Below are positions 1 to 6,501 of a DNA stretch of 13,294 bases, piece by piece. A model generated the notes under the pieces. That model was not told the DNA's origin and did not search any database. It was given only the letters and a program-made list of their open reading frames with translations. The first letter of the stretch is position 1, and every line of letters begins with the position of its first letter. This stretch comes from an uncultured Xanthobacteraceae bacterium (lineage in GTDB: Bacteria > Pseudomonadota > Alphaproteobacteria > Rhizobiales > Xanthobacteraceae): positions 1 through 13,294 of the forward strand of contig CATPCO010000506.1 of the NCBI GenBank assembly GCA_955652925.1, written 5' to 3'. The position numbers and the translations under genes were made by a program.

Positions 1-265
1 GCGTTGTGACCGCGCTCAAGGCGCCGATCAGGGTCGCGGGCTCAAAGAGCGAAACGAAAGAAGGATGGTCACCCGGGTCCATCGCCAGACTGTCGGAGAT
101 GAAAAACAGATCGAATTTTCCCCGCTCGGCGATGCGTGCAATCGAGACCATCACCGGAAAGCTGCAGCTCGTCGTCATCGCGCCGGGGTAGCGCCATCCG
201 GCGGAGTGATTGCCCGTGCCGAGCACGAACACACCGAGATGCATCTGGCGTTTGGGTCGGGGCAT
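1..265 (-). CDS. Flavin-dependent monooxygenase, NtaA/SnaA/DszA (luciferase-like) family, N-terminal part
   Basis: The first 88 codons of a gene that runs off the left edge. The translation starts MPRPKRQMHLGVFVLGTG, then has an xxxGWRYPG segment, IARIAERGKFDLFFISDSLA and FEPATLIGALSAVTT. This is the N-terminal pattern of the NtaA/SnaA/DszA group of bacterial luciferase-like monooxygenases: first beta strand, 'AERGKFD' helix, 'FEP.TL..ALAAVT'. Members use FMNH2 supplied by a separate flavin reductase to oxidise substrates such as nitrilotriacetate, pristinamycin or dibenzothiophene sulfone in the cytoplasm. The ATG lies one base after the stop of the upstream hydrolase gene, so the two are probably co-transcribed and translationally coupled. 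A GAGG about 14 bases upstream is a poor ribosome site. An internal ATG at residue 8 is an alternative start. The family call is fairly safe; the substrate is unknown. Confidence 0.85.
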   Translation of the reverse strand, partial: MPRPKRQMHLGVFVLGTGNHSAGWRYPGAMTTSCSFPVMVSIARIAERGKFDLFFISDSLAMDPGDHPSFVSLFEPATLIGALSAVTT

Positions 266-266
266 G

Positions 267-1526
267 TTAAAGCTTTGATACCTCGATCTGCCCGTTTGAG
301 CGCACGAACCAATGCTCGCTGGCAAACGGTTTGCCCGCAAGGCGATCCGCCAGCCAATCCGCAACCAGTATGGGCGGGAACGGGCCGAGATTTGCCGAAG
401 GCACGTTGCCTACGGAATGGCGCGATTCCTGGTAGACCACAATCTGCTTCGGACCTTTGACGGTCTTCACCAGCCGCTCGGAATGTTCGAGCGGGCTTAA
501 TTCCTCGCATTCGCCCGCGACCACGAGATAGGGCGCGTGAATTTTTTCCGCGTGGCCTTCCCAGGTGATGGTCTTGCGAAACCGATCGAACTCAGCCTCA
601 TCGGTAATCCCCGACATATACATGAAGCGTTTCTTGAAGGTCGGAGAAGCTTCCTGAAAGATGGTGTGACAGCCCGGCTCATGGCATACCGACATGGCGG
701 CAAAGGCGCGGATGCGCGGCTCGTGCGCGCACAGGACCGTGCCGAAGAATGTGCCGAAGCTCGTGCCCGAGGCGCCAATTTTGTCGGCATCGATCTCGGG
801 CCGGCGGCTCAGCCATTCCACCAGCGGCTTGCCGGCCGCCATCCAGTTCTCCACGGAAAAATACAGGCCGATCATCGGCGCCTCGTATTGGCCCGGGCCG
901 TCGATGGCGAGCACCGCCATGCCGCGATTGAGAAAGCGGTCGCCGTAGAGCGCGACCTGGATTTCCTTGAAGCTGTCCATCCCGGGAATTGCGATCACCG
1001 CTGGAATGCGTCCGCCGGTATAACCCGGAGGCAGATGAAACCAGGCCGGGATGGCCTTGTCCTTTAACGGCACCCACACTGCTTCAACGTGGTGATCAGC
1101 GAGCGTGGCGTATTTCAGATAGCATTCGCGCTTCTTGTTGTTGCAGGCGATGTTGGTCTCGTCATTGCGATCGTAGGGCCATTGCGCCGCGCCCCAATGC
1201 ACGGCCGCCATGAAATAATTGTCACGCGCAGTGAATTTGTGCCCGGCTTCTCCCGCAGCCTTGGCCTTGGCTTCACGCCGGCGCGCCGCCGCCTCGAATG
1301 CCGGCCCGATGTCGGCCATTTTCTTCACGCGTTCGCGGATACCGGCAAAATCCGCATTGGCCTCGTTGCCGCAGGGGCCGTTCAAATAGAGCGACCGTGG
1401 CTGGTCCCAGTCGATGCCGTTGGCGCGAATGATATTGTCAATGAGCCAGCGCTGCTCTTCGAAGCGGCGCACGCGGGGCTCGCCGCGCGTATCCGGAACA
1501 GGTTGTGGCGGGCTGACGACGGTCAT
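267..1526 (-). CDS. Alpha/beta hydrolase, FrsA / 2,6-dihydroxypseudooxynicotine hydrolase-like
   Basis: A 419-residue cytoplasmic hydrolase with no signal peptide. A helical N-terminal region (about residues 20-145) precedes the alpha/beta-hydrolase core, as in the FrsA/DHPON hydrolase group. The core shows PAVIAIPGMDSFKE (beta strand and oxyanion region, about 175-188), AIDGPGQ (208-213), the nucleophile elbow GTSFG with Ser256, and SRHSVGN with His370. At the position where the family usually has its acid, the motif reads GECEELSP, so Glu341 would replace the common Asp. Family members cleave C-C or ester bonds. The ATG at 1526 is preferred over the one at 1619 because GGAGGAG lies eight bases before it. 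The gene leads the unit that continues into the luciferase-like monooxygenase, which suggests an oxidation plus hydrolysis pathway. It is divergent from the DUF983 gene. The family is clear but the substrate is not. Confidence 0.85.
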   Translation of the reverse strand: MTVVSPPQPVPDTRGEPRVRRFEEQRWLIDNIIRANGIDWDQPRSLYLNGPCGNEANADFAGIRERVKKMADIGPAFEAAARRREAKAKAAGEAGHKFTARDNYFMAAVHWGAAQWPYDRNDETNIACNNKKRECYLKYATLADHHVEAVWVPLKDKAIPAWFHLPPGYTGGRIPAVIAIPGMDSFKEIQVALYGDRFLNRGMAVLAIDGPGQYEAPMIGLYFSVENWMAAGKPLVEWLSRRPEIDADKIGASGTSFGTFFGTVLCAHEPRIRAFAAMSVCHEPGCHTIFQEASPTFKKRFMYMSGITDEAEFDRFRKTITWEGHAEKIHAPYLVVAGECEELSPLEHSERLVKTVKGPKQIVVYQESRHSVGNVPSANLGPFPPILVADWLADRLAGKPFASEHWFVRSNGQIEVSKL

Positions 1527-1534
1527 GCGTTTTT

Positions 1535-1541
1535 CTCCTCC
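1535..1541 (-). promoter_or_regulatory. Ribosome binding site fixing the hydrolase start
   Basis: GGAGGAG on the minus strand, eight bases before the ATG at 1526. This near-perfect Shine-Dalgarno site is why the shorter reading of the hydrolase is chosen over an in-frame ATG 93 bases further upstream. Confidence 0.8.
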
Positions 1542-1707
1542 GTGCTCAGCGATCCCGCAGGGGCTCATAGGCCTGCCGAAGCGCAAGGTATAGGTGCGCA
1601 GCGCGCGCCACCGATGCATATGCGAACGCCTGCCTTTCGAGTGAGCTTTTCGCCCTTGAGAAATGCCGGACCGGGCGCCATTTCAGCGTGGTCCCAAACG
1701 GGTTGGC

Positions 1708-2097
1708 ATGTCAGTTTCCTCCTCCGACAAAGTACCATCCCCTTATCTCGCCGGACTGTGGGGCTGCTGCCCACGCTGCGGCAAGGGCAAGCTGTTTGCC
1801 GGCTTTCTCAGCCTGCGGCCACGCTGTGAACACTGCGGCCTTGATTTTTCATTTGCGGATTCCGCGGACGGGCCGGCATTTTTTGTCATGTTTTTCTCCG
1901 GCTTCATTGTTGCGGGGTCGGCTTTGGCCGTCGAAATGATTTATGCGCCTCCCTATTGGGTCCACGCCGTCCTGTGGGTGCCTTTGATCCTGATCACCAC
2001 GCTCGTGCCGTTGCGCCCGGTCAAAGGGTTGATGATCGCGCTGCAATATCATCATAAGGCGGCGGAGGGGCGCTTTACGCCCGGCGACGCTCCATGA
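1708..2097 (+). CDS. DUF983 family zinc-ribbon membrane protein
   Basis: A 129-residue protein with two CxxC pairs near the N-terminus (Cys21/Cys24 in CPRCG and Cys40/Cys43 in CEHCG), which look like a zinc ribbon. Two hydrophobic membrane segments follow (about residues 55-75 and 83-105). The text LAGLWGCCPRCGKGKLF, LRPRCEHCGLDFSFADSADGPAFF is the DUF983 signature. In alphaproteobacteria this family commonly sits between the cytochrome c oxidase subunit III gene and SURF1. A role in oxidase biogenesis is inferred from that context; its biochemistry is not established. The last four bases (ATGA) overlap the SURF1 start. An in-frame ATG at 1663 would add 15 residues; neither start has a good Shine-Dalgarno site. 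I prefer 1708 because the length then fits the family. No coxC or other structural cox gene lies upstream here. Confidence 0.85.
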   Translation: MSVSSSDKVPSPYLAGLWGCCPRCGKGKLFAGFLSLRPRCEHCGLDFSFADSADGPAFFVMFFSGFIVAGSALAVEMIYAPPYWVHAVLWVPLILITTLVPLRPVKGLMIALQYHHKAAEGRFTPGDAP

Positions 2098-2855
2098 CGG
2101 CCAGCCGGAGCCGGCTTCGCAGCAGCATCGTCATGCCCGTCCTGTTCGCGCTTACTGCGGTCGCGATTTTTCTGGCGCTCGGCACCTGGCAACTCGAACG
2201 CAAGGCCTGGAAGGAAAATCTCATCAAAACCATGAACGAGCGGATTTCCGCCGCTCCCATCGAGTTGCCGGCGCGCGCGACATGGCCGCAACTTGATGCC
2301 ACCCAGGATGAATTCCGGCATGTGCGCTTCTCCGCAACCTTTGTTCCCGACACCGGCGCCCTCGTCTATGCCGGCGCGCCCGCCTCGCACAGCGGTACGC
2401 CGGGACCAGGCTACTGGGCGTTTGCGCCGGCGCGCGTTGGAAGCGGAGACAAAATCGTGATCAACCGCGGCTTCGTGCCCGATGCGCGCACAGACGTGGT
2501 GGAGGGCGCCGCGCCGCCGGGCAAAGTTGCCGTGGCGGGAGTAATGCGCTGGCCGCAGGCGCCCGGCTATTTCACCCCGAAAGACGACCCCGATCACAAC
2601 CTCTGGTTCGCGCGCGACCAGCTCGCCATTGCGGCCGGCAAGGGCTGGGGCGATGTCGCGCCGTTCTATGTCGATCTGGAATCACCCGCGCCTGCCGGCG
2701 GTCTCCCGAGCCCCGGCACGCCAACGGTGCAGTTGCGCAACGAGCACCTGCAGTACGCTATCACGTGGTACGGTCTCGCGGCCGTTGTGAGCATCATGTT
2801 CGGGTATTGGTTGGCAACTCATCGCCGCAGCGAGCGTGCGGCGGCTTCCTTGTAG
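2094..2855 (+). CDS. SURF1 family cytochrome c oxidase assembly protein
   Basis: A 253-residue inner-membrane protein with the SURF1 layout. A transmembrane helix at about residues 12-31 is followed by the conserved LGTWQLERKAWK motif, then a large periplasmic domain. That domain contains FSATFVPDTGALVYAG, VINRGFVP and the late segment NEHLQYAITWYGLA, and a second helix lies at about 222-240. SURF1 (Shy1/CtaG-associated) proteins help insert or deliver heme a during assembly of aa3-type oxidases. The start codon overlaps the stop of the DUF983 gene (ATGA), which implies translational coupling. Length and both helices are normal and nothing looks truncated. A 144-base spacer separates it from thrC. 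Confidence 0.95.
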   Translation: MTASRSRLRSSIVMPVLFALTAVAIFLALGTWQLERKAWKENLIKTMNERISAAPIELPARATWPQLDATQDEFRHVRFSATFVPDTGALVYAGAPASHSGTPGPGYWAFAPARVGSGDKIVINRGFVPDARTDVVEGAAPPGKVAVAGVMRWPQAPGYFTPKDDPDHNLWFARDQLAIAAGKGWGDVAPFYVDLESPAPAGGLPSPGTPTVQLRNEHLQYAITWYGLAAVVSIMFGYWLATHRRSERAAASL

Positions 2856-2906
2856 AAGCGCTGCCCGCCCGTTATGTTTGGATTCGTTCGCTTGCCGCGA
2901 ATGCAG

Positions 2907-2922
2907 GCGTTCGCCAGAACGC
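2907..2922. repeat. Small inverted repeat between SURF1 and thrC
   Basis: GCGTTC-GCCA-GAACGC, a perfect 6-bp inverted repeat with a 4-base loop, in the 144-base spacer before the thrC GTG. No T-run follows, so it does not look like an intrinsic terminator. It could be an operator, an mRNA hairpin or chance. Confidence 0.35.
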
Positions 2923-2983
2923 AAGTAGAACCAACAAGTTGCGCGGTGCTGGGGTGTACCCGCGCCGGCACGCAGCTTCGACC

Positions 2984-2996
2984 GGAGCCCGCAAGG
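2984..2996 (+). promoter_or_regulatory. Ribosome binding region supporting the thrC GTG start
   Basis: GGAG at 2984-2987 and AAGG at 2993-2996 lie 12 and 3 bases before the GTG at 3000. Neither has ideal spacing, but together with the conserved RYISTRG N-terminus they support GTG initiation rather than the ATG 126 bases upstream. Confidence 0.5.
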
Positions 2997-2999
2997 CGC

Positions 3000-4415
3000 G
3001 TGCGCTACATCTCGACCAGGGGTGAGGCCCCGCCGCTTGGCTTCCTCGCAGCAACCCTTGCCGGGCTTGCCCGCGACGGCGGTCTCTACGTGCCCGCGAC
3101 CTTTCCGCAGCTCGATGCGGATGCCATCGCCTCCTTCGCCGGCCGGCCCTATGCCGAGGTGGCGGTCGAAATCATGCGGCCGTTCATTGGCGAGGAGATT
3201 GCCGACTACGACCTCGCCCGTATCGCGCGGGAAGCGTACGGTAATTTCCGCCATCCCGCAGTTGCGCCGCTGCTGCAGTTCGGCGTCAGCGACTTCGTGC
3301 TCGAGTTGTTTCACGGGCCGACGCTGGCCTTCAAAGATCTGGCCATGCAGTTTCTCGGGCGGATCATGGACCACGTGCTCACCGCACGCGGGGAGCGCGC
3401 CACCATCGTGGTGGCGACATCCGGCGATACCGGCGCCGCGGCGATGGAGGCGTTCCGCGGCCGCGCGCGCGCCGATTTGTTTGTGCTGTTTCCGCGCGGG
3501 CGCATCTCCGATGTGCAGCGGCGAATGATGACCACCGTTCCCGACGCAAACGTCCAGGCGCTCGCGATCGAAGGCACATTCGACGATTGCCAGGCGATCG
3601 TGAAAGGCATGTTCAATCACCGTGAGTTCTGCGATTGCACGCGCCTCTCCGGCGTCAATTCGATCAACTGGGCTCGCATCGTCGCGCAGGTCGTCTACTA
3701 TTTCACCGCCGCGGTTGCTCTCGGGTCGCCGCAGCGCAAGGTCGCGTTCACGGTGCCAACAGGAAATTTTGGAAACGTCTATGCGGGTTATGTTGCGCTG
3801 CGCATGGGCCTGCCCATCGATCGCCTGGTGATCGCGACGAACGTGAACGACATTCTCACCCGAACCATTGCGACCGGCAGCTATGATCTTCGCGATGTGG
3901 TCGCGACATCATCCCCCTCCATGGATATTCAGGTGGCGTCCAATTTCGAGCGCCTGCTGTTCGAACTGTATGGTCGCGACGCGCGCGCCGTGCAGATGCT
4001 GATGGGTAATCTCGCGCAGTCGCGGCGATTTGCGCTTTCTGCCAGGGCGCTCTCGGGACTACGGGCCCAGTTCTCTGCCGACCGGGTAGACGAAAACGAA
4101 ACCGCGGCAACGATGCGAACCATGTTGCGAGAAACCGGCCAATGCATCGATCCTCACACAGCTGTCGGGATCGCGGTCAGCGAGAAAGAAACGCGCGATC
4201 CCTCTGCTCCGATGGTCGTGCTGGCGACCGCCCACGCGGCGAAATTTCCCGATGCGGTACAGGCGGCATGCGGCGTGCGACCGTCGCTCCCCGAGTGGCT
4301 CGCCGATCTCGACCAGCGGCCGGAACGCGTTACGGTGCTTCCCGTCGATCAAATGGCAGTTGAGAAACACATTCTTTCATTCAGTCGCGCTGCACCCGCA
4401 GGAGCCGCCGCATGA
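3000..4415 (+). CDS. thrC: Threonine synthase
   Basis: A 471-residue PLP enzyme that converts O-phospho-L-homoserine to L-threonine. Read from the GTG at 3000, the protein opens (M)RYISTRGEAPPLGF, the standard start of this family. The PLP-binding lysine is Lys112 in GPTLAFKDLAMQF. The VATSGDTGAAAMEAF loop and the TGNFGNVYAGY cofactor phosphate loop are intact. The length matches long-form (class II type) proteobacterial enzymes. The frame is open back to an ATG at 2874, but those 42 extra residues are Arg/Cys-rich and unlike any ThrC N-terminus. Both GGAG (2984-2987) and AAGG (2993-2996) lie just before the GTG. The last codon overlaps the M16 start (ATGA), so thrC and the peptidase gene are coupled. 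Confidence 0.95.
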   Translation: MRYISTRGEAPPLGFLAATLAGLARDGGLYVPATFPQLDADAIASFAGRPYAEVAVEIMRPFIGEEIADYDLARIAREAYGNFRHPAVAPLLQFGVSDFVLELFHGPTLAFKDLAMQFLGRIMDHVLTARGERATIVVATSGDTGAAAMEAFRGRARADLFVLFPRGRISDVQRRMMTTVPDANVQALAIEGTFDDCQAIVKGMFNHREFCDCTRLSGVNSINWARIVAQVVYYFTAAVALGSPQRKVAFTVPTGNFGNVYAGYVALRMGLPIDRLVIATNVNDILTRTIATGSYDLRDVVATSSPSMDIQVASNFERLLFELYGRDARAVQMLMGNLAQSRRFALSARALSGLRAQFSADRVDENETAATMRTMLRETGQCIDPHTAVGIAVSEKETRDPSAPMVVLATAHAAKFPDAVQAACGVRPSLPEWLADLDQRPERVTVLPVDQMAVEKHILSFSRAAPAGAAA

Positions 4416-5683
4416 GCGTTGAAGTGACCCGTCTTCCGTCCGGTCTCGTGGTGGTGACGGATCGGATGGCGCATCTCGAGACCGCCTCGCTTGGCGTGTG
4501 GGTCGGTGCCGGCAGCCGCGACGAACAGCCGGATGAGCACGGCATATCTCATCTGCTTGAACATATGGCGTTCAAGGGCACGTCGCGGCGGAGCGCGCGG
4601 CAGATCGCGGAAGAGATCGAGGCCGTCGGCGGCGATCTCAATGCGGCCACTTCGGTCGAAACCACAGCCTACTACGCGCGCGTATTGCGAGCAGATGTTC
4701 CGCTCGCGCTCGATGTGTTGTCCGACATTCTCACTGATCCGGCATTTGATGCCGAGGAGCTTCGGCGCGAGCAGAACGTTATCGTGCAGGAGATCGGAGC
4801 CGCCGAGGACACGCCCGATGATCTCATCTGGGACCGGCTGCAAGAGGTCGCCTTCGCCGGCCAAGCCGTCGGGCGCTCCATCCTGGGAACACCGGCGACT
4901 GTGCGTTCATTCAATCGCGCCTCCCTTGCCGCCTATCTCGCGCGCAACTACCGCGGCCCGGATATTGTGATTGCTGCCGCGGGTGCGGTCGATCATGATC
5001 GCGTGGTCGAGCAAGTCGAGCGCTCGTTTGCAAGCTTCACAGGTCCGGCAGCGCCGCCACCCGCGCCCGCGCACTTTGTCGGCGGCTCCCGCATCGAGTC
5101 GCGGGAGCTCGAACAGGTTCATATCGCGCTCGCCATGCATGGACTCCCGCATCGGGATCCCAGTCTCTACAGTCTCCAGATTTTCGCAAATGTACTCGGT
5201 GGCGGCATGTCCTCGCGGCTCTTTCAGGAAGTGCGGGAGCAGCGCGGGCTGTGCTATGCGATCTACAGCTTCCACTCGCCTTACAGCGATAGCGGTTTGT
5301 TTGGACTCTATGCCGGCACCGACGCAGCCGATGTGACCGAGCTGATGCGCGTCGTGGTGGATGAAATCAACGCTGTAGCCGAAACTGCGAACGAGGCGGA
5401 GGTCAACCGCGCCAAGGCTCAAATGAAGGCTGGCCTGCTCATGGCGCTGGAGAGCTCGGGGGCGCGCGCGGAGCAATTGGCGCGTCAGATGATCTACTGG
5501 GGCCGTCCCATTGCGCTCGATGAAATCGTGGCAAAGATCGAGGCGGTGACCGTAGAGAGCACGCGCGCCGCGGGCCGCGCCCTCATCCGGCGAGGCCGGC
5601 CGGCCATCGCGGCGCTTGGGCCTGGCGGCGGCCTGGAATCGGCCGCGGCAATCGCAGACGGGCTTGCCCGGCAGGCCGCGTGA
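4412..5683 (+). CDS. M16 family zinc metallopeptidase (mitochondrial processing peptidase beta-like)
   Basis: A 423-residue inverted-zincin peptidase. The HxxEH motif is intact as HLLEH (His47, Glu50, His51). The third zinc ligand is Glu127 in NVIVQEI, 76 residues later, as usual for the family. The second domain carries GGGMSSRLFQEVREQRGLCYAIYSF, the conserved C-terminal-half motif of MPP-beta/YmxG proteins. There is no signal peptide, so a cytoplasmic location is likely. The single-chain length of about 420 residues is that of the bacterial MPP-like proteins regarded as relatives of the mitochondrial enzyme. It overlaps thrC by four bases, and this thrC-M16 pairing is common in alphaproteobacteria. 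Its natural substrates in bacteria are poorly known; it is likely a processing or peptide-clearing protease. Confidence 0.93.
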   Translation: MSVEVTRLPSGLVVVTDRMAHLETASLGVWVGAGSRDEQPDEHGISHLLEHMAFKGTSRRSARQIAEEIEAVGGDLNAATSVETTAYYARVLRADVPLALDVLSDILTDPAFDAEELRREQNVIVQEIGAAEDTPDDLIWDRLQEVAFAGQAVGRSILGTPATVRSFNRASLAAYLARNYRGPDIVIAAAGAVDHDRVVEQVERSFASFTGPAAPPPAPAHFVGGSRIESRELEQVHIALAMHGLPHRDPSLYSLQIFANVLGGGMSSRLFQEVREQRGLCYAIYSFHSPYSDSGLFGLYAGTDAADVTELMRVVVDEINAVAETANEAEVNRAKAQMKAGLLMALESSGARAEQLARQMIYWGRPIALDEIVAKIEAVTVESTRAAGRALIRRGRPAIAALGPGGGLESAAAIADGLARQAA

Positions 5684-5710
5684 GATGGGAGGACACGTGT
5701 CCCGGATGCG

Positions 5711-6328
5711 ATGCAGCGCGACGCGGATGAAGCATCCTCATTGAATATGGCATTCTTCCGCAGTGTCACGCTGTCTGACCTGACGCCCGCGATTTCCGGC
5801 GATGGCGTGCTGCTGCGGCCGGCGCAAATGTCGGACTGTTCGGCATGGATCCGGCTGCGCGAAGAGAGCCGCGAGTTCCTCACGCCCTGGGAGCCGACCT
5901 GGCCGGCTGACGATCTCACCCGCGCATCTTTTCGCCGCCGGATCAGGCGCTACGCCGAAGACCAGCGCAGCGATGTCGCTTATGCATTTTTCATCTTCCG
6001 CAAAAGCGACAACGTGCTTGTAGGAGGCCTCACCCTCGCCAATATCCGGCGCGGATGCGCTCAGGCTGGCAGTCTCGGCTATTGGATGGGCGCCGCCTAT
6101 GCCCGGCAAGGTCACATGACGGCCGCCGTCAACGCGCTCCTGCCGTTCGCGTTCGACACCCTCAAGCTGCACCGCGTCGAAGCCGCCTGTATTCCGGCCA
6201 ACGCCGGCTCCATACGGCTCTTGGAAAAAACCGGCTTCACGCGCGAGGGTTTTGCGCGCCAATATCTATGCATCGACGGCATCTGGCAGGACCACTTGCT
6301 CTACGCCAAGCTCGAAGGCGACCGGTAA
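5711..6328 (+). CDS. GNAT family N-acetyltransferase (RimJ/RimL type)
   Basis: A 205-residue acetyltransferase of the ribosomal-protein/N-terminal type. It has GVLLRPAQMSDCSAWIRLREESREFLTPWEPTW near the start and the acetyl-CoA loop YARQGHMTAAVNALLPFAF. It then has LHRVEAACIPANAGSIRLLEKTGFTREGFAR, the motif-B helix and strand typical of RimJ/RimL. The family transfers acetyl from acetyl-CoA to an N-terminal or small-molecule amine; the true acceptor is unknown. The frame opens right after the M16 stop, 27 bases upstream, so it is probably the last gene of that unit. GGGAGGA at 5687-5693 is 17 bases from this ATG, which is too far. The ATG at 5747 (MAFFRS...) matches the N-terminus I remember for orthologs and is a real alternative start giving 193 residues. 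Confidence 0.88.
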   Translation: MQRDADEASSLNMAFFRSVTLSDLTPAISGDGVLLRPAQMSDCSAWIRLREESREFLTPWEPTWPADDLTRASFRRRIRRYAEDQRSDVAYAFFIFRKSDNVLVGGLTLANIRRGCAQAGSLGYWMGAAYARQGHMTAAVNALLPFAFDTLKLHRVEAACIPANAGSIRLLEKTGFTREGFARQYLCIDGIWQDHLLYAKLEGDR

Positions 6329-6394
6329 ATTCTCGGCATTTCTTCGATTTGCCAAAGGCTTGGGCGTATCGCGCGGAGGCGACAAACCAGCCTT

Positions 6395-6423
6395 GGGTAG
6401 TGGGTCAGTTTGAATCACTACCC
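6395..6423. repeat. 8-bp inverted repeat upstream of the lipoprotein promoter
   Basis: GGGTAGTG (6395-6402), a 13-base spacer, then CACTACCC (6416-6423): perfect arms, extendable by two G-T pairs. The word CCTTGGG occurs on both sides (6391-6397 and 6426-6432). A GAATC (GANTC, the CcrM methylation site) lies at 6412-6416 at the edge of the right arm. No T-run follows. The position just upstream of a possible -35 fits an operator better than a terminator, but this is inference. Confidence 0.55.
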
Positions 6424-6427
6424 GGCC

Positions 6428-6457
6428 TTGGGCCTGCCACGGTTTGGCTGCTATAAG
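6428..6457 (+). promoter_or_regulatory. Candidate sigma-70 promoter for the lipoprotein gene
   Basis: TTGGGC (6428-6433), an 18-base spacer, then TATAAG (6452-6457). Transcription would start near 6464, about 38 bases before the lipoprotein ATG. The -10 is good and the -35 is only partly matched. Confidence 0.4.
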
Positions 6458-6501
6458 GAGAATGGGTCAAAGCGTTTGCGTAAGAGAGCCTGAGAAGAGC
6501 A

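Noticed and set aside
1089..1829. 246-codon plus-strand open frame over the hydrolase gene
   Set aside because: The minus-strand hydrolase has a full catalytic pattern and a strong ribosome site; this frame has neither and runs into DUF983 in another phase.
2682..3620. 312-codon minus-strand open frame over SURF1 and thrC
   Set aside because: It is opposite to conserved SURF1 and ThrC sequence and its product is His/Arg/Gly-rich without motifs.
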